Below, in pieces: positions 16,301-28,561 of a stretch of DNA of 32,165 bases; the stretch's first letter is position 1; each line of letters starts with the position of its first letter. Source of the DNA: JBEIUL01 sp044356865 (GTDB lineage: Bacteria; Planctomycetota; Phycisphaerae; Phycisphaerales; SM1A02). Location of the stretch: assembly GCA_044356865.1 (NCBI GenBank), contig JBIKVN010000007.1, forward strand, positions 1 to 32,165. Direction: 5' to 3'. Under the pieces are notes generated by a model that saw nothing but the letters and a program-made list of their open reading frames with translations, did no database searches and was not told where the DNA came from. A program made the translations under genes and the position numbers.

Positions 16301-19300
16301 GCCCACGTAGAGCGCCGGCCCGCCCCCCGTGCCGTCGTCGAACACCGCGAAAGCCCGGACCGAACCATTCACGCCGTTCGCGGAGCCCGTGCCAAGGGTC
16401 GACCAGGAGGTGCCGTTCCATCTCGCAATGTTCTGAACTTGAACTCCTCCAGCCCGAGTGAAGTTCCCACCGATGTAAATGGCTGGGCCCGTACCGTCGT
16501 CAAAGGCGGTGACCGCGTTCACGAATGTTCCCGGATAGTTCGTATCGATGATGCCTTGCGGGCCAAATCCGGGCAGCCAGCCGAACTCTCCCGAGCAATC
16601 CGACTGGGCCGTCACCGTGATCGTCCCCGCATCGGTCGCCCCCTCGAGCGTGATCGGCGACACGAGCTTGGTGCCGGTGTAGGTTTCACCGCGAATCGAT
16701 GCGACTGCGGTGAGGTTGAGCGAGTTCGTCTGCTGCCCGACCTCGACCTCGAGGCTGAAGGCCCCGTCGGGGCCGCTCACGCCCTTGCCGCCGAGCGGCG
16801 TCACGATCACGGCGTTCGCGACCGGCGTGCCGTCCTCGAGCTGGACGAACCCGACGAAGGTCGTCGTCGCCGCCTCGTCCGTCACGAGAATCCGCTTCAC
16901 CGCGGTCGCCGCGTCGTTCGAGGCCGTGATGAACACCGTTCCCTGGCGATGCCCGGTCACCACCCCGTTGGCACTGACGGTCGCATTGGCGGGATTGCTG
17001 GTGCGGTAGGTGGTCCAGGCGGTCGCGGGCGTGGCGTCGACGCTCGAGCCGTCGCTGAGGGTTGCGGTCACCGACGCATTCGCCGACTGCCCCACTTGCA
17101 GCACCGGCGGGACCTGCATCGCCAGGGAGGACGGGATGAGCGGCGGGGTTGGCGTCACCGTCAGCGGCGGCACCGACACGGTACCGTCCTGAACAAGCCT
17201 GAATGGCTCGCTGAACGCGTAGTAGGTCACGCCATCCACCACCCCGCTGGCGGTCACCCGCACCACGTCGTCGGACTGGAAGTCGGGTGGAGTCCCGGGG
17301 CCATCCGGCCCCCAGAGGTCAGACGCAGACAAATTTTCAATCCCGAAGCTTCCGCCGGGTGACACATCGACGGACCTCCCACCCACGCTGGCAATCCATT
17401 CGCCACCCGGCCAAGCCGCTCCTCCGATGACGCCTGCGGACTGCTGTTCGCATCGATTGCAGGATGCTCCCGAACTCTGCACGAAACCCTGAACAAAGGT
17501 ACCCGTGAGTCCCACGCTCTTGAAGCGAACCTCGACATACGCGATCGAATCGCCCGTCCGGATGGGGCCCAACAGCGATTCCGTAACCAAAGTACCTCCG
17601 GGCTCGCACCGGTCGCCCTGGGTGCAGCGATAGTATCGAACTTCCGCGATGACGATCGCGCCATCGCCCGTTGGGCTGTACTCGATTTGATAGCCGACTG
17701 GTCCGATGTGGGTGGCGACCCTGACCCAAGGACCCCACAATTGGGGCGGTGCATATCCCGAAAAGACACCGGCCATGAGACTCAATCCGTTTTCGGGGGA
17801 CTCACCCTCGCACTGGCAGCAACCCCCCGTCACCGCATACGGCGGACAGTTGCACCCCCACCCCGACAGCCGCAGCCCCGATCCCGGCTCGGTCTTGATC
17901 ACCGAGCCGTCCGCGCTCACCCGGCCCGGCGCCATGATCTCGAACTCGCCGAGGTCGTGGTTGAAGGTCAGGAAGTAGGCCGTCGCACCCGGCGGCAGCA
18001 CGGACATGTTCGGGTACTCGACCTCGACCGGCGGGTCGAAGGTCGCGCTCGCCGGCTGGAAGGTCCACGCGAATGCCGGCGCCACCCCGTTCGGCATCGG
18101 CATCGGGATGTCGTCGTGGTGCACCTGGTTCAGGGTCAGCTTCACCGGCGCCGAGGGCGTCGGCTGCGAGCCGTTCTCGAGCCGCATCGAGCCCGCCTTC
18201 ACCTTGAACTTCAGGCCCTCGATTCCCGCGCACTCGAGCGTCACGTCCGACTGCCCGTCCCAGGTCACGCCGTTCGCCGCCAGGAGCGGCGGCAGCAGGA
18301 TCGGCTTCCCCAGCGTGTTCTCGGCGTTCGGCACGATCGTCGTGTCGTAGCCGAGCGACGGGAAGGTCGTTCCCGCCGGGATCGCCTGCCCGTTCAGCTT
18401 GTTTGCGGTGAAGCCCTCGACGATCACGTGCACCGCGCCGTCCTGGGCGAGGTTGGGGAACTCGAACTGGCCCTCGTCGTCGGTCAGCACCGGCGGCGTG
18501 AGCGTCGTGCCGAACTTCAGGGTGATCTTGACCCGCCCGATCGGGCGGCTCGCGTTGTCGAAGACGACGCCGCGGAAGCTCGTCGGGCGGGCATAGTCGC
18601 GGGCGATCCCGTAGGCGGTGAAGACCGCCGGGCTCGTCCGGTTGCCGTCGAAGGTCGCCTCCACCCGGTTGACCCCGGCCTCCGGGCCCGCCGTGAAGCT
18701 GACCTCGGCGTGACCGGTCGGCGTGGTCGGTACCGTCACCGAGCTCTCGCCGTTCACGAGGCCGCCGCCGAGCGTCACCGTGAAGGTCACCGGGACGTTC
18801 GCCACCGGGTTGTTCGCGTCGCTCACCCAGGCCGAGAGGGCCAGCGGCGCGGTGCCGCCGGTCTCGACCCGCTGGTCGTTCCCCGAGCCGATGTTGATCT
18901 GACCGGCCGGACGCGGCAGGGCCGTCGCGCTGAACCGGGCCGTTCCCGCCACGTCGAGCGCGACGACCTCGACCCGGTTGTTGCCGCAGCCGGCGGTCGA
19001 GCCGAGCGTCCACGTCGCGCTCGCCACGCCGGTCGAGTCGGTCAGGGCCTGGTAGGTCATCGTGCCCGAGCCCGCCCCGGAACCCGAGAGCCGCCCGTCT
19101 TCCTGCGTCACCCGGAAGGTCACCAGCTTGTTCGCGAACGCCGTGCCGTCGCCCCGCAGCACCCGCACCGAGATCGGCTGGGCGAGCACCGAACCCACCA
19201 CGCCCGCCTGGTCGTCGCCCGAGAGACCCTCGATGGTCGGGGCGTTCTTCGGCGGGGCGATCCGCGTCACCGTGCGGGTCCGCGTCAGGGTGTTCCCGAG

Positions 19301-20779
19301 CACGTCGGTCGCCGTCACCACCAGCGGCGTCGGCACCCCGGGCGCGTTCAGCGGCACTTTCGTCGCCACCCACGTGCCGTTCTGGCCGATCCCGATGTCG
19401 ACCGCGGCCGGCCGACCGTTCACCGTCACCGCGAGACCCTCGAAGCCCGAGATCGTGTCGCCGACCGTCCCGCCCACGTTCACCGCCGCGTCGAGGGTCT
19501 GGCTTCCCTCGGCCGGGAACTGCACCGTGAGGTTCGGCGGCAGGATGTCGCGGGCCACCTCGGCCACCACCGGCGCCGACGAGATCCCGCAGGGCGAGAT
19601 CGCGGTCACGAAGAGATAGTTGATCTCGTTCGGCTCGAGCGGCATCGTCACCGAGAAGCTGCCGCTCGCCGGCACCGTCACCGACTGGTCCGGACCCTGC
19701 ACCCGGACCTGCGTCGCCGCGGCGAAGCCCACCTTCGTCGGGATCGAGCCCGAGATCGTCACGCCCGGGGAGGAGGTCAGGCGCGGGAACTTGTCCAGGA
19801 TCGGCGCCGGCGGCGGCGTCGAGCCGCTGAACCCGGGGGCGGTCGCGGACGGCACGAACAACTCGCCCGAGAGGTCGCAGAAGGAGTTCGACAGATGCAC
19901 CGTGTAGTTGCCGCACGAGCTCAGCGCCGGGTCGAACCGGCACTCGACCGTCCGACCGTCGGCGAGCAGCGTCGTCGACACCGGAAGGAACGACTCGCCG
20001 GAGAGCGAACGCATCCGCACCGAGCCCGGCACCACCGAACGGGCGTAGAGCGGCTCGCTGAAGCGGATCGCAAGCACCTCGAGATCGGCGGTCAGCGGCG
20101 AGCCGTCGGCCCGCTGCAGCGACTCGACGGTCGGCGGCGAGCCGTCGAGCGCCGGCAGCGACCCGCCGTTCCCGCCGAGGTAGACCGCCACGTCGAGGAC
20201 GTTGATGCACCCGTCCGAGTTCAGGTCGGGACCGGGCAGGTAGCCCGGCTCGCCGACGCAGGCGCCGAGCGCGGCGACGATCATCGCCGCGTCCGCGTTG
20301 TCGGTCACCCCGTTCCCGTTCGCGTCCCCGGCGAGGATGTTGAACCGAAGCGTTGCCGGCCCGCCCGGGAAGCCGTCGCCGCTCGGGAAGACCGCGCTGG
20401 CGGGAGCGAAGGTCTCGCCGTCGAGCGGGTTGCCGGCGAGATCGGTGATGCCCTCGCCGAGAAGCACGGTGACCCGGTCGGACTCGAGCGGCGAGGGAAA
20501 GAGAATCCGCAGCGTCCGGCTCGCGGCGTCGTAACTCGTCGAGAAGGCGGGAACGCCCCCGGCCACTCCCCAGATCACGGGAGGGGCGGTCACCGAGACC
20601 GGCTCGGAGAACCGGACGAGGACCATCGGCAGCCCCCCGTCACCCCGGATCCCGCCCGCGGTCCCGGGCTCGACCGAGACCACCTGCGGAGGCGTCGTGT
20701 CGGACTGGGCAAGGACCGGGGCGGCCGGAAGCCCGAGGGCGGCGAACGCACGCAGACCGAGGGAGGCCAATCGACTCAT
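13310..20779 (-). CDS. Giant secreted multi-domain protein with Ig-like domains and 14 propeller-type repeats
   Basis: 2489 aa; signal peptide about 1-25 (cleavage near VLAQS). Order of regions: SbsA-type Ig-like domain (about 28-125); dockerin-like pair (about 148-205, GDANGNGVTDNADAAMIVAALG); second SbsA-like domain (about 218-310); further Ig-like modules; two invasin/Big_1-like domains (about 530-713); a carboxypeptidase-regulatory-like fold (about 722-800); a Cys-rich patch (WGCNCPPYAVTGGCCQCEGE, near 970-990); a Big_2-like domain (about 1220-1310); 14 repeats of 50-62 aa (about 1421-2197); and a C-terminal beta region with VCBS-like Asp loops (DVDRDGDLDL, DVDGDGSLDL). No catalytic motif seen, so probably an adhesin or matrix protein. 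AGAAGGGGA precedes the ATG by 6 nt. First gene of the operon. GC is mosaic: 43/60 at 14461-14520 against 32/60 at 15181-15240. Confidence 0.92.
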   Translation of the reverse strand: MSRLASLGLRAFAALGLPAAPVLAQSDTTPPQVVSVEPGTAGGIRGDGGLPMVLVRFSEPVSVTAPPVIWGVAGGVPAFSTSYDAASRTLRILFPSPLESDRVTVLLGEGITDLAGNPLDGETFAPASAVFPSGDGFPGGPATLRFNILAGDANGNGVTDNADAAMIVAALGACVGEPGYLPGPDLNSDGCINVLDVAVYLGGNGGSLPALDGSPPTVESLQRADGSPLTADLEVLAIRFSEPLYARSVVPGSVRMRSLSGESFLPVSTTLLADGRTVECRFDPALSSCGNYTVHLSNSFCDLSGELFVPSATAPGFSGSTPPPAPILDKFPRLTSSPGVTISGSIPTKVGFAAATQVRVQGPDQSVTVPASGSFSVTMPLEPNEINYLFVTAISPCGISSAPVVAEVARDILPPNLTVQFPAEGSQTLDAAVNVGGTVGDTISGFEGLAVTVNGRPAAVDIGIGQNGTWVATKVPLNAPGVPTPLVVTATDVLGNTLTRTRTVTRIAPPKNAPTIEGLSGDDQAGVVGSVLAQPISVRVLRGDGTAFANKLVTFRVTQEDGRLSGSGAGSGTMTYQALTDSTGVASATWTLGSTAGCGNNRVEVVALDVAGTARFSATALPRPAGQINIGSGNDQRVETGGTAPLALSAWVSDANNPVANVPVTFTVTLGGGLVNGESSVTVPTTPTGHAEVSFTAGPEAGVNRVEATFDGNRTSPAVFTAYGIARDYARPTSFRGVVFDNASRPIGRVKITLKFGTTLTPPVLTDDEGQFEFPNLAQDGAVHVIVEGFTANKLNGQAIPAGTTFPSLGYDTTIVPNAENTLGKPILLPPLLAANGVTWDGQSDVTLECAGIEGLKFKVKAGSMRLENGSQPTPSAPVKLTLNQVHHDDIPMPMPNGVAPAFAWTFQPASATFDPPVEVEYPNMSVLPPGATAYFLTFNHDLGEFEIMAPGRVSADGSVIKTEPGSGLRLSGWGCNCPPYAVTGGCCQCEGESPENGLSLMAGVFSGYAPPQLWGPWVRVATHIGPVGYQIEYSPTGDGAIVIAEVRYYRCTQGDRCEPGGTLVTESLLGPIRTGDSIAYVEVRFKSVGLTGTFVQGFVQSSGASCNRCEQQSAGVIGGAAWPGGEWIASVGGRSVDVSPGGSFGIENLSASDLWGPDGPGTPPDFQSDDVVRVTASGVVDGVTYYAFSEPFRLVQDGTVSVPPLTVTPTPPLIPSSLAMQVPPVLQVGQSANASVTATLSDGSSVDATPATAWTTYRTSNPANATVSANGVVTGHRQGTVFITASNDAATAVKRILVTDEAATTTFVGFVQLEDGTPVANAVIVTPLGGKGVSGPDGAFSLEVEVGQQTNSLNLTAVASIRGETYTGTKLVSPITLEGATDAGTITVTAQSDCSGEFGWLPGFGPQGIIDTNYPGTFVNAVTAFDDGTGPAIYIGGNFTRAGGVQVQNIARWNGTSWSTLGTGSANGVNGSVRAFAVFDDGTGGGPALYVGGEFGSAGGGSVPANRVARWDGTSWSSLGMGAANGVNFTVRALTVFDDGSGSGPALFVGGAFTTAGGVAANRIARWNGISWSALGSGMNTDVSALAVFDDGTGPALYAGGSFTTAGGGAANRIARWNGTSWGTLGSGMNGRVSALTVFDDGTGPALYAGGSFTTAGGVVANCIARWNGSAWTQLAGGMTGEIFNEVAALRVFNDGSGAALFACGRFANAGDVVASRIAKWNGSSWMALGTGFSGGYGADTSLVSSLADADFGEGPMLFAVGDFNSAGGIDAGRIAVWHANSWRPLMGALGVSGSFPFSVPDNSWEVLVSSLAVFDSGAGPELYAGGVFSRAGGVPCLSIARWTGTLWYPVAGGLQNSGQLFSTRVNAMKVFNDGTGNALYVAGRFTSAGGVPANNVARWNGTSWSSLGTGSANGVINTVHALTVFDDGLGGGPALYAGGLFTTAGGVTANRIARWNGTSWSGLGTGSANGVGSTVRALTVFDDGLGGGEALYAGGDFTSAAGGTVQANRIARWNGASWSSLGTGAANGVGGVSSPTVRALTVFDDGSGGGEALYAGGDFTSAAGGTVQANRIARWNGTSWSSLGTGSANGVNDLVRALTVFDDGLGGGKALYAGGRFTSAGGLSTSRIARWDGAGWSAFASGMALSGSPFSSGMLPEVDVLVSFPEGFLPRLFVGGNFTSAGGVASIGIAKWGCVPLTTDGPPPSRPAVAAALRRPSAAPSAPLDRILRKGESLVLGAESLRFGTLTALAGSTIRVEHPEASLTVSNLIIEDGAVFAWLAGTIEVDGGAWLHPYELAIGCAGEARLVLANDAYLRAPLVGICGSGSLVGGGSVDAPTVNAGTVGGEAGGLRIIGSYRHEPSGAVAAGFAEFDADPLPDLHPCTTVDGLAAADGLEAEGVVPGRVDVDRDGDLDLIQRVRLGTGSVALLWLDRGDGHLGSPILCGSELDAHLVEIGDVDGDGSLDLSIASDRGPACVAFGGGKVTVVQ
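14186..16519 (-). repeat. 14 in-frame tandem repeats in the giant gene
   Basis: Units of about 150-186 bp encode the core FDDG-x-GPALYAGG-x-FT-x-AGG-x-x-ANRIARWNGTSWS-x-LG. Units between about 14400 and 15110 are nearly identical at DNA level (shared landmark CGCCCGCGTA at 14431, 14605, 14791 and 14959), which points to recent duplication. Those around 15120-15780 are diverged and AT-richer. Length changes keep the frame. The pattern suggests one or two beta-propellers. Confidence 0.9.
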
Positions 20780-20899
20780 CGTGAATCCCCTTCTTCAAGC
20801 GACCTGCAGGACGATGACGGGCGAGGGTCCGGAAAGGGACGCCACCCGAGAAGCGCGGTTCCGAATCCGAAGTACGGGAAGGGGGTGCGGCTGCGCCAC

Positions 20900-20983
20900 G
20901 TAAGTCAAGAAAAGTCCACGCCCCGCGGCGGATCCGCCGAGCCCCATCGCCGGATCGTTAGATCAGACCAGGTATTGACTTAC
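20900..20983. repeat. Widely spaced inverted repeat upstream of the giant gene
   Basis: GTAAGTCAA (20900-20908) and TTGACTTAC (20975-20983) are perfect 9-bp inverted copies 66 bp apart, in the 225-bp gap before the giant operon. This gap should hold the operon promoter. Read on the minus strand, the copy at 20908 gives a TTGACT -35 candidate but no good -10 at 16-18 bp. The pair may be operator half-sites. Confidence 0.35.
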
Positions 20984-21004
20984 CGACTTCCGCCCGGGCG
21001 ATCC

Positions 21005-21625
21005 TCACGGCTCGAGCCAGCGGGCAGCGCCACCTGAGACGGAAAATCGCGCCCTCCGGTGCCCCCCCGCCCGCAGCCAGAGCCAGTCGATCTCGACCGC
21101 CCGCGTCGCCACCACCGCGAAGTTGGTCCGCCCGGGGAGGTCCTCGCCAGCCATCGGCGAGCGGTCGAGGAGGCCCTCGGGAAGGTTCGCGCTCGGGCCG
21201 TCGGCGGTCTCGCCCGGCGGACGCGGGGCGAGGTAACAGCGCCGGGCCGAAAGCGTCGAGGCGTTCCAGCGCTCGCGGGCAAGCGGATCGTCGGCGACGG
21301 CCCGGTGCACCGCGGCGATCGCCTTCACGCGCAGCTGGACGCGCGAGCGAGGGTCGTAGAAATGCCACGCGACTTCGGGTTGCGCCGCGATCTCGGCGAC
21401 CTTCGGCGAGCGGGCGTCGGTGTGGCAGAGGATCGTCGCGGCGACGGGGTCGATGTCGCGCAGCACCACGGTGCGGGCCTGCGGCGAGCCGTCGAGGCCG
21501 ATCGTGGCGAGCGTCGGGAGATGCCACGAGTGGTCGCGGTCGCGGACGGCGGCGGCGAGGCCGGACCAGAGGGCCGAGAGGACCGAGTCGAGAGTCGGTT
21601 CGGGGGTGGGCTCGGGTTTCGACAT
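21005..21625 (-). CDS. Pyridoxamine 5'-phosphate oxidase family FMN-binding protein
   Basis: 206 aa. It belongs to the split-barrel flavin family. The likely subfamily is Alr4036-like, because the C-terminal dimerisation region of true PdxH is not evident. Seen: FATIGLDG-type strand (LATIGLDGSPQARTVVLRDID), ATILCHTDARSPKVAEIAAQPEVAWHFYDPRSRVQLRVKA, W-x-x-S-x-x-S-RRCYLAP, and a Trp/Arg-rich end (IDWLWLRAGGHRRARFSVSGG). It would bind FMN in the cytoplasm; the substrate is unknown and vitamin B6 oxidation should not be assumed. The ATG at 21625 gives the natural N-terminus; the open frame upstream runs through a REP-like repeat and is not coding. It lies downstream of the P-type ATPase on the same strand, 119 bp away. 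Confidence 0.85.
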   Translation of the reverse strand: MSKPEPTPEPTLDSVLSALWSGLAAAVRDRDHSWHLPTLATIGLDGSPQARTVVLRDIDPVAATILCHTDARSPKVAEIAAQPEVAWHFYDPRSRVQLRVKAIAAVHRAVADDPLARERWNASTLSARRCYLAPRPPGETADGPSANLPEGLLDRSPMAGEDLPGRTNFAVVATRAVEIDWLWLRAGGHRRARFSVSGGAARWLEP

Positions 21626-21681
21626 CGCGGGGGAAGCGTAGTGGAAGGTCGGTTGCGTGAAGCGGGATCTTGCGTGAGCCG

Positions 21682-21708
21682 GCGACGAGGCATGGCCTCG
21701 TCGTTCCG
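21682..21708. repeat. REP-like palindromic repeat, copy 1
   Basis: A 27-bp sequence whose core CGACGAGGC-ATG-GCCTCGTCG (21683-21703) is a perfect 9-bp palindrome, followed by TTCCG. An identical 27-bp copy is at 30619-30645. Both are intergenic and both are preceded within about 30 bp by TGAAGCGGG. The features fit a dispersed REP-type element. Confidence 0.8.
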
Positions 21709-21744
21709 CGCCGGCGTGTCGTCCGGCCGGGGGCCGGTTTCGGC

Positions 21745-23910
21745 TCACGCGCGGCTTCGCTCCCGCGCCAGCCCCGCCTTCACCCGCAGCGTGTTGCCGA
21801 CGACCGAGAGGTCGCTGAGCGCCATGGCGCCCGCCGCGATGAGCGGCCCATGCTCGCCCAGCAGCCCGAACGCCGCGGCGGGGATCGCGATCGAGTTGTA
21901 GACGAAGGCGAGGAACAGATTCTGCCGCACCGCCCGCAGGGTCGCCCGCGCGACGCCGAGATAGCCGGGTACCGCCCGCGGGTCGTCGCGCAGCAAGACC
22001 ACCGGCGCCGCGTCGATCGCGATGCCCGAACCGCCGCCCATGGCGATGCCGACCGGCGCGGCGGCGAGGGCCGCGGCGTCGTTGATGCCGTCGCCGACCA
22101 TCGCGGTCGCCGGGCCGAGGCTCGCCACCGCCGCGAGTTTCGACTCGGGCGTGGCGTCGGCCGTGACCTGCCCCGCGTCAAGCCCGACCTTCGCGGCGAA
22201 CGACTCGGCGCTCGCCCGGCGATCGCCGGTCAGCAGCACGACCTTCAGGCCTTCCCGCCGCAGCCGCGCGATCGCGTCGGCGCTGGTCGCCCGCGGCCGG
22301 TCCGCGATGCGGAACCGGCCGATCGCCTCGCCGTCGCGCTCGACCCGGCACGAGGTCTCGGCGTCGCGCACCACCGCGATCTCCCAACCCTCGACGCGGC
22401 CGCGGACTCCGACGCCGGGCTCGACGCGAAACTCCTCGACCGGCAGCACCGGCACCGCACGCGAGGCCGCCGCCCGTACGATCGCCCCCGCGATCGGGTG
22501 CTCGCTCCGCTGCTCGACGCTGGCCGCAAGCGAGAGCAGCTCGTCGGGCTCGATGCCGGGCTCGGGCTCGACGATCGTCACCTCGGGCTTCCCTTCGGAC
22601 AGCGTGCCCGTCTTGTCGAAGACGACGGTGCGGACCGCGGCGCTCGCCTCGAGCGTCGCGGCGTCCTTCACGAGCACGCCGCGCCGGCTCGCCTCGCCCG
22701 CCCCCACCGCGATCGCCAGCGGCGTCGCGATGCCCAAGGCGCACGGGCAACTGATCACGAGCACGCTCACCGCGTTCAGCATGCCCGCCACCGGTTCGCC
22801 CGCAAGCGTCCAGCCGAGCGCGGTCACGACCGCGATCACGATCACGACCGGCACGAACACCGCGGCGACGCGATCGGCGAGCCGCTGCACCGGGGCCCGG
22901 CTCGCGGCCGCCCGCTGCACGGTCGCCGCGATCCGCCGCACCGTGGTGCCGGTGCCGTCGACCTCGGCGATGACCTCGATCGCGCCGTCGAGGGCGATGC
23001 AGCCCGAACGCACCCGATCGCCCGTCCCCCGCGCGACCGGCAACGGCTCGCCGGTGAGCGAACGCTCGTCGATGCCGGCGGCGCCGCGGGCGATCGAGCC
23101 GTCGATCGGGATCCTTCCGCCCGGCCGCACCAGCACGACATCGCCCTTCACGAGCGACGCGGTGGGAACGCTCTCGTTCGCCTGGCCCGGCCGCAGGCGT
23201 TCGGCCGTCTCGGGCTCGAGCGACAGCAACCCCGCCACCGCGTCGCCGGCCTTGGCCGAGAAGCGGCTCTCGATCCAGTGCCCCACGCTGACGAGGGCCA
23301 GGATGCCCGCGGCCTCCGCGAAGAACGTAGGCTCCCCGCCGAGCGCTCCCCACGCGTTGGCCACCGTCACCGTCGCGCTCAATCCCCACGCGGCGGTCGC
23401 ACCGAGGGCGATGAGGGTGTCCATGTTCGCGCGGCCGGCCTTCGCCGCCCGCCACGCCGAGGCGTAGAAACCGCCGCCCGCGACGAGAAGGGCGAGCGTC
23501 CCGAGCGCGAACGACGCCCACGCGATCCAGCCGTCGGCATGGTGCCCTCCGCTCCAGTGCAAGGCCTCGAGCGCGACCCACGCCACCCCGCCGGCGATCG
23601 CCCGGAACCGCCACGATCGAGCCCGCTCGTGCTGCCGCGCGACAGCCTCCGCCTGCGGCCGGGCCCCCGCCGCCGCGACCGGCTCGCCGTCGAAACCCGC
23701 CGCGCGGATCGCGGCGACCACCCCGACCGGGTCGATGCCCTTGGCATCCCGGGCCTCGACCGTCGCCAGGCCGGTCGCGAAATCGACGCTCGCCGCGGTG
23801 ATGCCCGGCCGGGCCAAAAGGGCGTCCCGAACCGTACCGGCACATCCCGCGCATTCCATCCCGCGCACGCGGAACTCGGCCTTGGCAACGGCGATCGCAT
23901 CCATCGGCAC
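21745..23910 (-). CDS. Heavy-metal P1B-type ATPase, copper-exporter-like
   Basis: 721 aa integral membrane pump. In order: an N-terminal heavy-metal-associated domain with the binding motif GMECAGC (about 17-23); membrane helices; the actuator motif SLTGEPLP; the transmembrane metal site CPC (388-390, in SCPCALGIATP), which marks copper/silver transporters; the phosphorylation site DKTGTL with Asp432; the nucleotide-domain HP motif (SEHPIAGAIV); TGDRRASAESFAAKVGL; and the hinge MVGDGINDAAAL (about 605-615). It exports Cu(I) or Ag(I) from the cytoplasm using ATP. The length is normal. The start is GTG 23910; ATG 23904, two codons in, is an equally possible start. No copper regulator or chaperone gene is adjacent. 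It is transcribed away from the small membrane protein and secA. Confidence 0.93.
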   Translation of the reverse strand: MPMDAIAVAKAEFRVRGMECAGCAGTVRDALLARPGITAASVDFATGLATVEARDAKGIDPVGVVAAIRAAGFDGEPVAAAGARPQAEAVARQHERARSWRFRAIAGGVAWVALEALHWSGGHHADGWIAWASFALGTLALLVAGGGFYASAWRAAKAGRANMDTLIALGATAAWGLSATVTVANAWGALGGEPTFFAEAAGILALVSVGHWIESRFSAKAGDAVAGLLSLEPETAERLRPGQANESVPTASLVKGDVVLVRPGGRIPIDGSIARGAAGIDERSLTGEPLPVARGTGDRVRSGCIALDGAIEVIAEVDGTGTTVRRIAATVQRAAASRAPVQRLADRVAAVFVPVVIVIAVVTALGWTLAGEPVAGMLNAVSVLVISCPCALGIATPLAIAVGAGEASRRGVLVKDAATLEASAAVRTVVFDKTGTLSEGKPEVTIVEPEPGIEPDELLSLAASVEQRSEHPIAGAIVRAAASRAVPVLPVEEFRVEPGVGVRGRVEGWEIAVVRDAETSCRVERDGEAIGRFRIADRPRATSADAIARLRREGLKVVLLTGDRRASAESFAAKVGLDAGQVTADATPESKLAAVASLGPATAMVGDGINDAAALAAAPVGIAMGGGSGIAIDAAPVVLLRDDPRAVPGYLGVARATLRAVRQNLFLAFVYNSIAIPAAAFGLLGEHGPLIAAGAMALSDLSVVGNTLRVKAGLARERSRA

Positions 23911-24067
23911 CCGATTATGACCCTTCTCGCCCGTTCCCGCCCGCTCCCGCCGATCTCCCCGCGACCGGGATTTCCGCCTTTCCCTTGCCTTGCCCCCGGT
24001 TGCGGCGGATACTCCCCCGCCCGTCGCTCATGCCTCGGGCCACCCTCGGCCGAAGCACCTCGTCCGC

Positions 24068-24418
24068 ATGACCGCATCCGACCCCGCCACGCCCGCCCCC
24101 CTCGCCCGCGACCGGAACGCCAAGTCGGCGTCCCGGGCGGCGGCGCTGGTCGTGGCGGTCCTCGCGATGGTGGTCGAGATCGCCCCGGCGGTCTTCCTCA
24201 TCGCCGGCGGCGGATCGCTCGCCGCGGCGCTCGTGAATGCCCCCGCGGAACGCCTCGCCCCGGCCGCCGCGGCCGCCGAGCGCCGCCCGCACCTCGAACT
24301 CCTCTCGGTCCGCTCGCCGGCGCCCCGCGCCGCGACCGCCCCCGCCGCCCGCCCGCCCGCTCCCGCGGCGGCGAGGCTTCTCGAGCGGCTCGCGCTGCCG
24401 CCGCCCGCGTTCGCCTGA
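24068..24418 (+). CDS. Small hypothetical protein with one membrane segment
   Basis: 116 aa. A polar start (MTASDPATPAPLARDRNAKSAS) is followed by one long hydrophobic stretch (AAALVVAVLAMVVEIAPAVFLIAGGGSLAAAL, about 24-55) and an Ala/Pro/Arg-rich tail. No family recognised. It lies 126 bp before secA in the same direction. The opposite strand and other frames are also open here because of the high GC, so coding is likely but not proven. There is no strong ribosome site. Confidence 0.5.
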   Translation: MTASDPATPAPLARDRNAKSASRAAALVVAVLAMVVEIAPAVFLIAGGGSLAAALVNAPAERLAPAAAAAERRPHLELLSVRSPAPRAATAPAARPPAPAAARLLERLALPPPAFA

Positions 24419-24544
24419 CCCGGCCCCGCGCCGGATCGCGTCGCGTTCCCCTTCCAACCTGATCCTGATCCACCTCCGCGCCCGGTCCGCCGGCCGCGTT
24501 CCCGTCGCGGGCCCCGACCGGCCCGTCGACCGAAAGGCACCCCC

Positions 24545-28557
<4,013 letters not shown>

Positions 28558-28561
<4 letters not shown>

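Noticed and set aside
14186..16519. Regularly spaced repeats that could be mistaken for a CRISPR array
   Set aside because: Units are 150-186 bp, lie in frame in one protein, and have no short constant repeats separated by unique spacers.
17687..21037. Plus-strand open frame of about 1116 codons opposite the giant gene
   Set aside because: Composition is extremely Arg/His/Asp-rich with no motif. The opposite strand has a signal peptide, Ig-like domains and a good ribosome site.
24068..24418. Longer start at 23990 for the small membrane protein
   Set aside because: The extra residues are Pro/His-rich and precede the membrane segment without a ribosome site; the ATG at 24068 gives a more natural N-terminus.
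21670..24462. Plus-strand open frame of about 930 codons opposite the P-type ATPase
   Set aside because: Shadow; all P-type ATPase motifs are on the minus strand. It starts within the REP-like repeat.
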